Source of the DNA: Tigriopus japonicus
Lineage: Eukaryota; Arthropoda; Copepoda; Harpacticoida; Harpacticidae
Length of the DNA: 64,000 nucleotides
Assembly (NCBI GenBank): GCA_010645155.1
Contig: JAAGOF010000104.1
Coordinates: forward strand, 2,003,905-2,067,904
Direction of reading: 5' to 3'
The translations under genes and the position numbers were made by a program. How positions within the stretch are numbered: the first letter of the stretch is position 1; every line of letters begins with the position of its first letter. Positions 1-13,800 of this stretch are shown here, one piece after another. The notes beneath the pieces were generated by a model. That model saw only the letters and a list, made by a program, of their open reading frames with translations, was not told where the DNA came from and made no database searches.

Positions 1-3000
1 CAACCATCCAAAGGCACATGGTTTCTCCCACCACGAACCATCTTCATCTCCAAGTGTTACATGATGTCTGAGTGATGTGATGATGCAGCAAAGATCTACG
101 TATTTATGAGGTGCCAAGAAACCAATTTCTGGTCCTGTCACTTTTACCGAACGGCTTACCATGCAACTGGCAACAGAACATTTTTCCACCATTACGAAAC
201 AACATGCCTGGTTAATGTGCAAGTTAATGATTTTATAACATGGTGCAGACCTGCGTCAATACTTTCAAATCGTAATTAATGACAATTACATTTGTTTCAA
301 AAGTAATGAGTTCCAATTAATTATCATTATTTTCAAAAGCTTTTCAATATTATTGGAATACCTTTAATTCCAAAAATAGTCCATTATTTTCAAATTGTGT
401 TTGAATTACCTTTAAAAACTTTTTTTTCTTCATATGTCCAACTTTCATGCCAATTTGAATTGAATGCATGGTAAAAATGTCCTAAAAGTAACCCATTTTG
501 GCTTTTATTTTCATTTTTAAGAATATGACTTTGAACGCACGAGATTTTTTCCAAAATGTGTTTTCTCAGAAGATGTTCTGAAGGTTTAAAATATAATCGT
601 AATTTGAAATTGAAAAATTCCAATCCAGGTGGTTGAAATGTCATCAATTCCAATTGCAACGACTTTAATTTCAAATGTAATTAATTACAATTGCTTGTCA
701 TCTCAATAGCAATTACGCAATTGTAATTAAACTCATAATTACATCACAGGTCTAGTATGTTCGCACTCTAATAATAAGACAACCACCTAAAAAACTATTA
801 GAAATGGACCAAAGCGAACGAAGGTTACTTTCTTCTCCGATAAAGATCCCTTGGGTTCAGAGACTCTCATGGGACACTCACCAATTTGAGGGAACCTGCC
901 CACTAACGCCCTCTCACTTACGATTACCAAAGAACGAGAAGGCAGACTATGGGGATCCATTAGCATTAATTGGTCGAGAAGATAAGTGAATTAAATCGGA
1001 AGGCCGTCATGGAACCAATGACATTGACTGAGATTACCGTCTCAAACTCACACATACGTACATGCAAGTATGCAAGCTATCTACCTAACCTTCCTGTAAG
1101 TGAGTAATAGAAGCTCTCACGCAATGAGACTTGTCTTACTTTCATTGTCTCTTGAGCACATTTGAGTGATTGGATTTCTTGAGAAGTGCTGTTTTTGCAA
1201 CTCTGACAAGTTGGAAAAAATTGGACATGTTGAGAGGTTTATTCAGTCCTAATGGAATTCTTTTCCGTCGCCCAGAGAAAGGTCCAAATTGAGATATTGC
1301 CCACTAAAAGTCTGGAACTGACATATTTTTCTGCTCTATCGAATACATGAGAGATAAGGGTTGCTTTTGAGAGGAGGAGAAGAAAATGGAAATGCTTTGC
1401 TAATCAACGACAAACTCACGTTAACTGGGCGAAAATAATACTTTTCTACGTAAGCTTATACTCAATATGTCAACCGATGTTGGATCTGACCAAGGGTTCC
1501 ATGTAATCAAATATCTCACCAATTATCCGAGCACTGAAATCTGATAAGGACACGTGGTCCATCGGAAATAACCACCATGGGGAAATGGAACGGAAGAAGA
1601 GTCAGATCCAAGAAAGAAAATGGAACGAATGATATCCCATTTATTCTCTCATTTCCAGTTACCCTTGAGCAAAGTGTTCCATTTCATAGAAGTGCAAGGC
1701 TCTTGGTCCTTTGAAATGGTTAAGTGATTTGATTAATGGTCTGCCGAAAAACTTCTTGACTTGAGTTATGAATTTGCCAGTCCAAGTTCTTGGCATTTAA
1801 TGGTCTGATTCCGGACAATTTATCACACTTCTCTAATTCATGAATTATGGGGACGTAAAAAGGCCATAATTGGGGGAGGGGTCTTTGAGGCAAGTAGAAA
1901 ATTTATAGGGCCACGAAAAGAGCAAATTGTAACGTATTTTTGGATCACATTATGCCAAAGCCAAGATCTATTCCTTCCAATTCACAAAAGTACGTTGCAA
2001 CATATGATTGGTAATGTTCAATATCTCCCCATAACTATCCAAAGGCTAACGAATCGGAAACTGGCTCCAAGAACCACCTCCTTGCCTCCCATTCTCCAAT
2101 CCAGTCATGGGCATTCAAGCACTGAACCAGAGTTCCTCGGGTTCACCTTGAATACTACTTCATTGATGCTGGGGTCAGGTTGGATGAATGGCGAATCGAT
2201 GGTTCAGAGATAGAAGGACCCTAAGCTTGGGTCAACAATAGGAAAGGGCTGATATTGGTGGCTGAGCAAGTTTGGAACTTTTCCCTCCTTCGTTTAGAAC
2301 TTGAGGGAGAAGAGAGAAAGTTCTTTGTTCAACGAGTCGGATAAAAGAAAGAATTGCTTTTGAGCTTGGTCAAAATTGATATTTCTTCTGCTCTCCGCTC
2401 GATGTGAACGAGGTCATTGTGGCCTTAATAATAGGCTTAAGTTTCCGAGCGAGAGAAAGCGAGTTCGTTTTGTTGGTCAACGACAAAATCTCGCATGCCT
2501 CGGTTTCATCCCATATTTGCTCCGTTGGATTTCGGATCATTGGATTGGGCCCAGATTAGAGCGAAAGCTTTTAGTGCCTTCGTCTCATCCCAACCCCAAT
2601 TCTACTCAAAGTCATACCAAGATGAGGGTTTGCACCACAACCGAAATCTCAAGTTGGCTCTCAAAGAAAGTTTGCTTGATGGATCAGAGTCGAGTCGAGA
2701 AATCAACATTTAGGTTCGTTCGAGTTCCACTTTGGTTTCTCGAGTGCATGGGTTCCCAACGAAGATTTAATGACCGTTAGCACAATACGCGAAAGAATGA
2801 ATGCACTGTGGGCAGCATCATTCTTATGCTGCTATGGAAACTAGAGCGGATCCCATTCATCCGAATGAATGTACGTAAAAGAACGAGATTGCACAATGGA
2901 TGGATGGACTGAAAGCGGCATGAACTACGAAAAATGAACGGCCTTCTTTTATCTTGAAATGTGATCCAGGTCTTCGAGACCTTCGAAGGATTAAGCACAC

Positions 3001-4860
3001 TCAATGGTCTATAAAGATTCAAAATGTGGAACTCGGGAGCCTTCCTCATTCGTTTGGAGATATGGGACTTCATTGTTCAAATGGAGACCCCCTTCCGGTT
3101 CGCCATATTCTGAGCATAGCTAAAAATACGGTGGGCAGCACATAAATGAATCTAAAAAAAAGCTTCTATTATCATTGAACAGCCCTCCAATCTTCTTTGG
3201 AATTATGTTGGTTTTCCTATTACAGTTGGTTGCATGTCGCAAAAGAAGCCAATCTTTTTGGATTATTCAAAGGCCTTGCCTCAAAAATAGCCTACGCAAA
3301 ACCAGTGGATCTAGCAGTAAAACAGCTAACGAATCGCGGCATTGTCCCAAGGATTATAGCTCTTGGAAAAGAAACTCCATCGAAAGGGATTTGTTATCAG
3401 TGAACTTTCCCTCTTTTGGCAAACTTTCCCTCATGAGACCTCCAAGAATCTGTGGAGTAGCGACCATGTGACTGGGAGGGAGTCTGTTCTCGCTCTACTT
3501 TGAATGGACTCGGAAGGCAAACACAACTGGAACGAATAACTGATCATTACCACGTGTGAGGGCGAAATGGAGTCAGGGAGAGCCCTAATGAGGCCCAGGT
3601 CTCTCTAAGCCATTGTTCAATCTCGGGGTGTTGTTTGCCAGAGGGAGTCATTCAACGAAAACGGACTACGAAGCTACTGTTGTAGCCATAGTACCAACAA
3701 CAAACATACCAGGGAACAGGAAGTAGGGAGTCCGTCTACGAAGAACCATTCGAACTCAATGGAACCGGGTCAGCCATTGTGGAGAAGGGGGGAAATGAAT
3801 GGACCATCATCCATTCGGAATTGAAATTCAGGACCGTCGACGATGAGATATCGGATCCATGGCTGAGATTGGATTCCAATTCAAGACACTTGTCCACGGT
3901 GGAGGGATCATTTAGATCCCCTTTGGATATGGAGCAAACTTCACTGTGGAAGCTCCATTTTAGAACATTAAGACCTTCATTAATCATAGATCTCCTTAGG
4001 GATCGTCTCACTCTTGCCTTGAGTTTCCAGGAGCTTTTATCCAACAACCTTTTAGACCTGAGACTTGTTTTCGCATTCATTCACTTCGTTTTCATTCCAT
4101 TGGGATTTTTCTCGAGGTCGCATTGCAGACAGATGGAGAGCGTGGATAAGCGAAAAAAACCTTCTTTGTTTTCTGCTAAAACATGATGAAGGGCTTAAGA
4201 GCTTTCAGCAATATCCAATTTCAAGTCCTTCAGAAAGCAGTTTTCAAGCGCCCACAAAGAATGTCGATCATGACGTATTTCAATTTGTAATAAAACACGC
4301 TCGATGTTCCAGCTTTTATGAGGTTGTTCTTTCAACCTTAATATTCATCACGATTAAGTTGATTCCTCTGAATCGGGAAACTTCTTCAACCACGAATTTG
4401 AAGTCAAGAATGACTGGAAGTGATATAAACAACGAAACCCTTTGGAGAGACCATTTTTGATTCATCGGCAAGAAAGTGTTCAAACAAGAAACCAAAACCC
4501 TAGAGCGTCGAATACATTTTCCATGGAGCTCTGAGCTTCTTAGAATAGCTGACTTAATGACCCCAGGGTTGGATGACATGCATTTCATAACCCGAGACTT
4601 TGAAAGGATCTGCATCATTCTGTACTGTTTCTACGCTGTTCCCAGGGATTGGAAAGTTCCCCCTGCTGAGCTTTGTATGTCAAGAAAGTATCCTGTTCCA
4701 TGTTGAACGTTCCACCAAGTTGTGATATCGGATATGGCCACGTCAAGCCCCATAGAAATGCAACGACATTCTCTTTGTTTTGGCAGTCTCACTCACAGTT
4801 GTATGAACTATCCATTCGTCTTGAACTTATCCAATTCTCATTCTTTTGCGTTTGTTCCAG
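1..4860. other. 5' flank and/or first intron of the GluCl gene, no gene resolved
   Basis: No exon of a recognisable protein was found here. The signal-peptide exon of the GluCl gene that begins at 4861 should lie in this stretch or to the left of the window. It must end two bases into a codon, because the 4861 exon starts with the third base of one. Positions 247-753 hold an AT-rich repeat, listed separately. The many short open frames have no family resemblance that I can see. Confidence 0.5.
247..753. repeat. AT-rich dispersed repeat with weak terminal inverted repeats
   Basis: The segment is rich in TAATTACAATTA-like blocks. It starts with AGACCTGCGTCAAT (247-260) and ends with ATTACATCACAGGTCT (738-753), whose reverse complement AGACCTGTGATGTAAT resembles the start. 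The 12-mer ACCTGCGTCAAT recurs near 21008, beside another AT-rich block, so this looks like a family of dispersed non-autonomous elements. A related AT-rich motif (GTAATTAGTTACAATTA) occurs near 48001. No exact target-site duplication is visible, so the limits are uncertain. Confidence 0.35.
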
Positions 4861-7800
4861 GTGCATGTTTGGCAATAATCGCTTCCGACAAAAAGAGGTG
4901 AATTATCGACAAGAGGAGAAGAAAATCTTGGACTCGGTCCTCGGGGTCGATGTGTACGATAAAAGAATCCGGCCAAGTGGACTCAACAGCACTGGTAAGT
5001 GGATACCTTTCAATGACTGGATCGAACTGGGGAACCTTTTCTATCACTTCGAGAAAATGTGTCCAGAAGGTCTGGCCCACATTTCTCCAATAAAGCCTTT
5101 CCATATTAAAAAAGAGCGACGAGCCCCATCCCCTCAGGACAAAGAGAATCAATCACGTATTCCTCGACGATTACAGTTGGCCTTCCCAAGTGGTCTTTAT
5201 TGGACAGAAGGCCTTCTTAAGGGGTCCGGTATCTACGTACGTGGATAGTTGGAATGGCTGGATTGTTGGTTGGTCGGTTGGTTAGCTGGATAGATGGATG
5301 GTTGCCTGGGAGGAATAGCCAAGCATCCACCCAAAAGTAGCTCGTCGTCGATATTGGGCTGGAAATTGGTTGCTACTTGCCATAGATTTAATCAGTGATT
5401 CACGACATTGGAGAATAGCATCAGCTTGAGGTGGAAGAAGCACTTTTCGAAACGAAATGGCCATCCATTCTCGATTTCTTTCATTGAAACACCTCTTCAA
5501 GGGCTCTTGTTGAGAAATTGGGTGCCAACTTCAGTATCCTAGAAAAGGAAGATGACACTATAAAGACAGCATAAACTTTGATTTGTTGCCACCCCGTCTG
5601 TTTTATGTTAGGTGGAAGGATATCAGATCTAACATTCGGCGGCGACATTATGAGTTTTGAGTCCCAAGCTTTTCATGGCCATGACAAGCCTTGAAAATTC
5701 CAAAAGAATCATATTCCATTAAAATCATTGCAACCTTTCCTTCCCAAATAAGTAAAAAGCACACTTAAAGCCATTCGGAAGTAGTTCTAAAAGGGTGTGA
5801 ATTGCCAGCGTTTTTGCCCTGACAAGTCCGTGCATGTGTTTGGATGCAAGTTTTGGATGGAACCATGGCAGTTGAGCGGTGTCTTGTGATCCTTAAAGGC
5901 TTGATGTGACATGTCTGAGCTGACAGGAGAACGTCTTCTCGCCCAAAAACCAATCTTCTTGATGGACCATAAATACTGCACCAGAGGATGCTGTTAGTAG
6001 TGTGCTTATCTCTCTTGCCTCTGCTTGCTCGCCCTAAACCTAGTACGTACTGTACGACATGTATCGTGCCGAAAAAGAAAAGATCTCTAAGACACATTGG
6101 ATCATTGGGATGCAGTGAATCAAGGATTCTGATTCCTACTCAGAATATTAGATCCTCGACTGGTTTCTACCAACTCTCCTCAGGAAAGAGGACTGCATAG
6201 TCGAGGGAAATTTCAACTGCGTCCATGTTTGTTATAACTACTCCTTTGGGAGCAGAACGAGAGAGAGAGAGAGCATGTTTGCTTGGTTTGTGAATAGTCT
6301 AATTTGCATTTTATTTTAATTAGCTTCTTCAAAATCGCGGTTTCCCATCCGCCAGTCAACTTTTGGTCATTCTAGAACAATTATATTCAGAAAGTAACCA
6401 CAACTCAAGAAGTCTTTCGAAATGTTCCCAAAATTACTGGGGAAAACATTGTTTCTTGCTTGGAACGGGTCCATTGTACGTGTTCGTTCGGTGATTGGAA
6501 AGGTCCCAGATTTGAGCTCGCCTCAACGTAGATTGTTCACGTCCATTAGGTACTACTACCTTTAGTAGGTCGGGCACACGAATATGGCGACGGTTGTCAT
6601 TACATTCACATCGTTCTCTACGAAATGAAGGATGGCTTCCTGGATTAGATGTGGCGAGGATGAGATGCTGAGCTGGACAAAAGTGATTGATATTGGTGCT
6701 TCTATTCAGAGAGAAAAGCTGACAAGGCCCATCAGCATATGTTACATCTAACTGAGACTCAGTCAACGTCAAATCTGATGAGCCATTTCCTCTCAATTCA
6801 CCATTTGCTCGGCAGTGAAGAGAGAGAGAGAGTTCCGAAAAAGACGGCTTTTTTCGGGCTAATGATCGCAATCTCGTGGTTCATTTAGTGTAACAGAGAG
6901 TCATCGTATTTCCAATAAGGTCTACAAGGTCATGCCAACAACCAAAAGCCTGGTAGGCCTCGTGGGATGGAGCCTGAGAGGAAATAAGTTCCTTACACTT
7001 TCTTCCCTTCTCTCTTTTCTTGTTCCTTCTTCGTCTCCCTCTGTGTTATTCACTCCATGAAACCCCAAAGTAAAGAACCCTGCAATGTCCCGTGTAATGG
7101 CGGCCAAAAAAAGACCTCAGAGTGTCTGTTTCTCGTTCATTTTAAACAAGGTCATCATGCTTCCAAGCCGCAGCAATTGTGTGCAAGATCCGAAATGCAC
7201 CTTGCATTTCCTGCTTTTTGGAGGGCATGGCGTGTCCTTAATTTGATTTTGATCATGGCCTTATTGCAACTTTTGGAAGCTTGTTTGGCTTGCGGCCGTG
7301 GTCTTCAACTTTTCGGGTTTACTCTGTTGCATTTGAGTGCAAAACCCCTTACAATCTACCGTGATGCGCCTTTAAACTAGGTCTTCGTGTCTTTGAAGTA
7401 TGCTTTTCCTTTTAAACCAATTCTAAGACAACACTGAGTATGCTAGTGTACAGTAACTCTTGGCATAAAACAGAACTTTGATGATCAATACCCAACCATC
7501 GATGCAAAGGCGACTAACCATCGCCTGGGGCTTTCACTCCACGGAACATGTAAGAGACGTGTTCTGCGAACAAGTATTGGGGCCAACGACCCAGATCCAC
7601 TCCCAGAAGACAAGCCTCACTTTATGGAAATGAATTTGGCTGCCAGAGTTACCTGCCCTAAGGGAAGGAGCCTAAAAACAACATTCCATGTCCTGTCCAA
7701 ACAGGCCTTTGTTTTCCTGAAAATAGGCGATTGCTCATAAGGGTTACCCAAAAACAAATAAATTCTGATTGAACCCATCCCTGAGGGGTTCAGGTTATTG

Positions 7801-10800
7801 CGTCTTGGAAAAAGTGATGCGAGGTTGGTCGAAAGAGGTGAAAGTTTCCGCCTTAGAGATGAGCCATCTGAAAATAAGGACCCACTAACGGAACTTATAC
7901 TAGGTGGTCGTTGGGTCTTAATATGGGATGGGGGAACAAATGGGCTCATTAAGGGAGGCCTTTTGTGCAAGCAGGTAGGGAAACGGGAGTGGTCTCCAAA
8001 GGGAATTGTTAATGAGTCCGATTCTTCTATTTTTTTCACCTTCGGGTTCTCTGGAAAAGAGTCATCAATGATGTTTTTAATCGTCAAGTCCAGACAATCT
8101 TTCAGTTTGAGAAAGTTCCAAACTATTTTCATTCCATTAAATATTAGGGACCACGCATTCATTCATTGAATAAGATTTCAGTCCCATCGTGGGGGTGGCT
8201 TTGATGAATAATTCCCCTCTTTTCAAAGCAAATTTGGTGCCAAAAAGGAAGACTTGAAAATGGCCTTAGCGCAAGATGGGTGCAAAACAGCTAAGTTTCA
8301 CTTGGCTGATCAAAGGCTCCTTTTTCTCTCTCGTTTTTCACGAGTCTCATTTCCTCGTCTTTCTGTCAAGAACATGAGAGTCTGATGGTACAACCAAGTC
8401 CAATTGCTTTTCCAAATGGTCAATTATTGAAGGCATTTCGTGGAGTTTGGCACCGCCCTTTTAACTGGACCCTTTTTTGCTCTTTTCTGTTACAGAATCC
8501 GCCACCCTGGTTGACGTCAACATCTTCATTCGAAGCTTCTCGAACATTGACGATGTCAAAATGGTAAGTACACGCAGAGGCCATTGTGGATGGGTCCAAT
8601 GATGTAGTAAGCATTCCATAAACAAGCTACAAAGACCAATGTAACGACCGTAAAGCTTAATGGGGATTATCTTAGGATTCAAGATTTGAGCCGATCGTAT
8701 ACCTTCATTAATGATTACGCGACCTGGAAACTTTCCTCATAACATTGCCTCAAACTCGCCTCGTAATCTGGATCAGCAATGAGGGTCTTGGAACCACGTG
8801 AAGAGGTCCCTTTACTACACAGGAGAAACAACCAAAACTTTGCGAACACCACGCACGTATTCCTTGGAACTTCGAGGGCAAGAAGCTGACCAAAGGCTGC
8901 CAAAGTTTCTTCAATTTGGCTCTTAAAGCCAACTTCAGCAAAAACTAACCCAGTTATATTGTCCACGTGCGAGGTCGAAAAAGTGACCCATTCGTCAAAT
9001 TTCGGACCTAACCCACCAGGTTCTAGAACCTCCGTGCAATAATGCCCCGTTTCTGTCTTTAGTTTCCCCAGAACCACCATTGGGAAAAACAATTGTAAGA
9101 GCTCTTCTTGATACTAGTTTCAAATGCAATTCTAACAAATATGCACCCAGCATTTGGGTACAAGTTGCTGAAAAGTTGTACTACGCCCGTCCTTTTTGGG
9201 GGAAAGTGTCCAACTTCGACCTCACCCCGCCTTCCTCCATTGCAAATCAAGAGGCTTGCGATCCGAATTGTTGCTCGATTTGTGTCTGGTAACCTTGTCA
9301 CGTGAAACAAACATGACCCCCACACGAACTCAGCTCGTGTTGGAATTGGCTTTTCCACCCACTTGAGGGCAATAATGGCAACACCGAAGTATCCTCCATT
9401 CCTCCACGTGGTCGAAACTGAGAAGAGAGGCAGGGAGAAAGTGAGGAAGGAAAGAAGGTAGAAAAGAAAGAACGTCGAACTTCCAACCTCAATGTGGTCA
9501 TGAGGTCTCTAGAGGCTTATTAAGGCTCTGATTAAGATGAATTGAGAAAATCGAATTACCACGCAGCGCGTTTGTGAGCGAATAGACCAGCGTATTGGCT
9601 CGCAAACGGGAAAGGGAAAGGCAAAAGGGTTGCAACACTAAGATTACCCGCAGCACATTCTTGAAAAGAAACCCGTTGCTAAAGCTCTGGTCTTTATTTG
9701 GGGTTTCTTCTTCTCTTCCGCAATCTTTGTGGCACGAAATGGAGACCTTGCAACTCGAAATGGATCGACTTTTGCGTTAGTTAGATATGCTTGGGTGATC
9801 TAGTAGCGAGGTGATGCCAAAGATAGACCTAGAACGAATCAAACACAGGAGTTATCTGCGCCTCGAAAACCAATAATTACTTTACGTTTTCGGATACTTC
9901 TTTAGCCCCTAGGCAAAGTCGAAAAAATGGGGTTCTTAAAGCTGAAAAACCATTTGATGAACGACGGCAGAACAGAACTTCCAATCGAAGATGTCTGGAT
10001 GTTCTGACGTCTGCTTGTTAGATTAAGACCTCACATCGTCGTAATTTTTGCTCGTTCCCCCTCCCTTTTCCTTTGCTCCTTTCCATATGAAGCGATGCAG
10101 AAATCTCAAAGGAAAGTTCGAATTTGATTTCTCTCCTTTCACTTTCCGAAAGTTTTTTCATCAGTATTCGCCTCTTTCTCATTTTTGGGAGCATTCTTAG
10201 GACGATTTTTCCGCGAAATCCATTGGAATAAAACTCACCCGTTTTAACCGATTCTTTCTTTCCTCTTGTGTTTCTAGGAATACAGCTTCCAAATCACACT
10301 CCGACAGCAATGGAACGATGGAAGGCTTCAGTTCAAGAATAGGCTCTATGGAATGGAAGGTAAGAGGACCTGAAAGTTCCCTCTCGTTGACGATGCTTTT
10401 CCAAATGGAACCCGAATCATCATCATCATATGCGTGGGCTCAAATGAAAATTTCGACAGCCTTGGGTGAAGCCTTTGTTCACGGGTAGACAGAGAGAAAT
10501 AAGGGAGGACGGGGAACGCTAGTTTCAAATTAATGAGGTCCATTATATTCTTCTTCATTCATCCTAATTTCCCTCCCTTGGAACCTGCGGTAGTTTGGTC
10601 TGATTTTCATTAACTATAGAAGACGATTCAAGCGAAGAAAACAATTACCGAGAAGTGAAAAAAACACTTCTTAAGGCTGTGAGAATGTCGCTTGATCACG
10701 ATTTCCATGTAAGGCTTTTCTCAAGCTTACCAGAGGATTGTTTTCCATTCATTTATTGGAGGTTTTTCTGTGGGATAAAGAATCCGCCTCCCTGCAGAGA

Positions 10801-13800
10801 ATTAATAATATCACAGAAACATTCAAGGCTACTTGTACGTTCCACTTTTAGCGAAGGGGGAATAATTTAAGACCTCTGCCTCCCGTCCAAAACCCTCACT
10901 TTGTTCCGGGTGACGTTAATCCAATAACCATTTTTCATACATTTCCACGTTCCACGTTCTCACCAACTCTTCACCCCACTCTTCTAACATGAACCGGGTG
11001 TGAGGGTGTGTCGTGGAGTGTGCGGTCTTTGGAAAAAGAGCTCTGAACATCCAACAAACACTTTGTTCATGAGAGAAAAACTTTCCTCTCTCCGGAAGGG
11101 TTCGGTGAGGTTCTTGGTTCCAGATGGCACGAGACTGGAGCACATAAATTACCCACCTCTATTCGACTGGCCAAACTCGGTCCACAACAGGTTGGTTCTA
11201 ACAAAAACTTTCAAGGTGCCTACTAATAGCTGTCATCAAAGTCTCCTTCACGTGAGCCCCTTGGTTTTTGGTGGCCAAGTTGGAACGGATTTAAAAGCAC
11301 GAATTACCACCAATACTTAATGTACTTTATTGCATACCGGCTGGTTCAAGATGGATCACCTTGTGAACCAAGGGTAAAAATGGAGGTTTGATTGGGATAT
11401 TGTGCAGCTTTATGATGATGTTGCAAATTTGGTTCAAATTTAGCTCATCTCCTCATAGGAGTGTGAAGTGGAAAGCCGTGGTCGAAAATCTCAAGAACGT
11501 CTAACAGCATCTGTTGCAAAATGGGAGGCATTGAATTTGCATTTTTAGCCTTGTTCAAGGAGAGCGAGAGAAGCCGTGGAAGCATGGATGTGAAAAAAAT
11601 GGTCGTCGATAACTTGAAGGAGGTCCTTAAGAGCAACTTTAACTAAAATATGAAAGCACAAAGCCAGACTTTCCGGACTTGTCGTCACTTTTCAACCTTG
11701 TCGAGGGGCAGGGATGTGGGGAAAGAATGAAATTGTTTCATCTTTTACGTCCATGTCTATGACTTTTATTGGTTCGTTCCTCTCTCTTTGTGTGAGGAGG
11801 AAATCTAGGACCAACGCTGAAGTAGGCCATAAAATCTGCTTTTGAGAAACGCGTCTCCTTAGGACCCCCAATTGCAAATTGTTAAACAATACTTGGTCCC
11901 ATTCTTGGGTCTTGCCATTGGTTGGCATTTGGATGTGATGCAGTTCTTGAGTTGAGAAGACCTTTCGGGTGCTTGTCGCCCTTAGGCTTTGAATATTGTA
12001 TAGCCACAGATTGACAATGAGGCGGGTTGAGGAAGCTATTTTATGAGGTCGAGATCCCTTTTCCCTAGATTACTCGGAGCTTCTTTAAGAGCTTACCAAG
12101 CTAGTTGTATGTAGTCCATGATCACCCTCATGCATATAGGAAAGGTATTAAGTGCACGAAGAAGGGTTCCTTGAGGGGATACGAGAATAAAACGGGATCC
12201 CTGTTTCCAAGGCACTTTTCTTGAGCCTTTTCTGAGTAAGTGGATCTCGAGATCAAGATCCAATTTCCTCATGCATGTTCCAAGTCAATATCCCATTAAG
12301 TGAGAGAGTTCATCTCCCTTGGTCCAGTCTTTGGGTGATGTTAGTTGGTTGGTTGGATGAGTATACGACCGTATGGTCTCATTTTGGGTGCCAAGAAGCC
12401 AGCTCGTTCCATCATGTGGGAACATCGGTCAAGCTGTCGGTCTCATCAATTCGATTACCATGCATTGGGGATTTGGGTGACCGACGACCTCACGCCTCAG
12501 AAAATGGTTTTCAGCTACTGTTAACCAAAACGAGTGGCAGAATATGGAAATGGATAGAATCGAGCCCTTTGATTGACAACCGTCAGACCATTTCGTCTCT
12601 TGTGAGCCAGATAATGATTCGATGGGCAGCCTTTCAAATTCTGAGCATTCACTCAATCCATCCATGTCTGGCCTTTGACACCCATCGTTTTGAGGAAACC
12701 AATTTAGTGTCGGAAAGTTTTTTTGTGTGGGTCCGGATCCAATCACAATTTGAGGAGCCCCCAAGAGTGGGTTGGGGGCCGTTTTTAAGAGATCGAAGAC
12801 GATTTTTTTGGCCCTCCGTTCAATCTCTGTCATGATGGACCAACTCGTTCCCTTCGTGTTTGGAACACATCAACGCTCATGTTCCAAGGCACTCGTTATG
12901 CTCTATCTCCAACAAAATAATGTGTATGCAATGTAATGACCAAGGAAGGACGGGGAACACAAGCATAGCGTGAGTTGAGGGGTTTACCGAGGGCCAGTTA
13001 ATAAGCTCGGCGTGTTCCAAGTTAGCTCTCGTTGGCAACCAACCACAGATTGTGCCATTACCTCAAGAAGCCTCCAAGAACAGTGCCTAGAAAGCGTCTG
13101 TCTTCACTAACCACGAATTCATCTCTTGTCATTGCAGATAAAATCCGCTACTTGACCATGACTGACGCCGCCAAGGTGTGGATGCCGGACACGTTCTTTC
13201 GGAACGAGAAAATCGGGCGCTTCCACAACATCCTCCAATCTAATTTATACGTGCGAGTGTTTCCCAATGGAGATGTGCTCTACTCGATCCGAGTCTCGCT
13301 GACCTGCGCCTGTTCCATGCACTTGGCACTCTTTCCTTTGGACAAGCAAACATGCAATTTGGATGTGGCAAGCTGTGAGTGGGACAGGATAAATGATTGG
13401 GTCCAAATTGGATCCTCGCACATGTTCCGTTTCTTAGGACTGCTCACAGAGAAATGACATCCCATCATGACCGGGCTCTTTGGACCCACGACAAAATTGA
13501 TATCCATTTCCCACCACCTTCGATAGAGTAAATCCTATGTGAAAGAGGGTTGAAGGGAACGAAGAAGTGTTGAAAAGTTTTGAGCGTCGTTTGAAATATT
13601 GATGAAAATCTGGAACAAGTCTGCTAGCACCAGATAACATTCTCCTCCTGACACTTTTCGGAAACCTAATATTGAAAGCACTACTCTGGTATGAAAACAG
13701 GCCCTTGGAGTACACGTAGTAAGGTAACATCAAAATCTCGGAAAGTTTTCTTTTATCCTAACGCTAAAAGTGGGACGAGAGACAAGGAGAAATCTTTGGA

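Noticed and set aside
3197..3403. Frame containing KPVDLAVKQLTNRGIVPRII, with a 12-bp match (GCTAACGAATCG) to about 2045
   Set aside because: The resemblance is too short to define a repeat or protein family, and no start or splice context supports it.
3205..3471. Frame beginning MLVFLLQLVAC, resembling a signal peptide, upstream of the first resolved GluCl exon
   Set aside because: No donor site in the needed phase follows the hydrophobic stretch, and the rest of the frame is not channel-like.
12275..12835. Overlapping long frames on both strands (186 and 134 codons) in a GluCl intron
   Set aside because: They mirror each other, have no recognised domain, and lie between well-defined channel exons.
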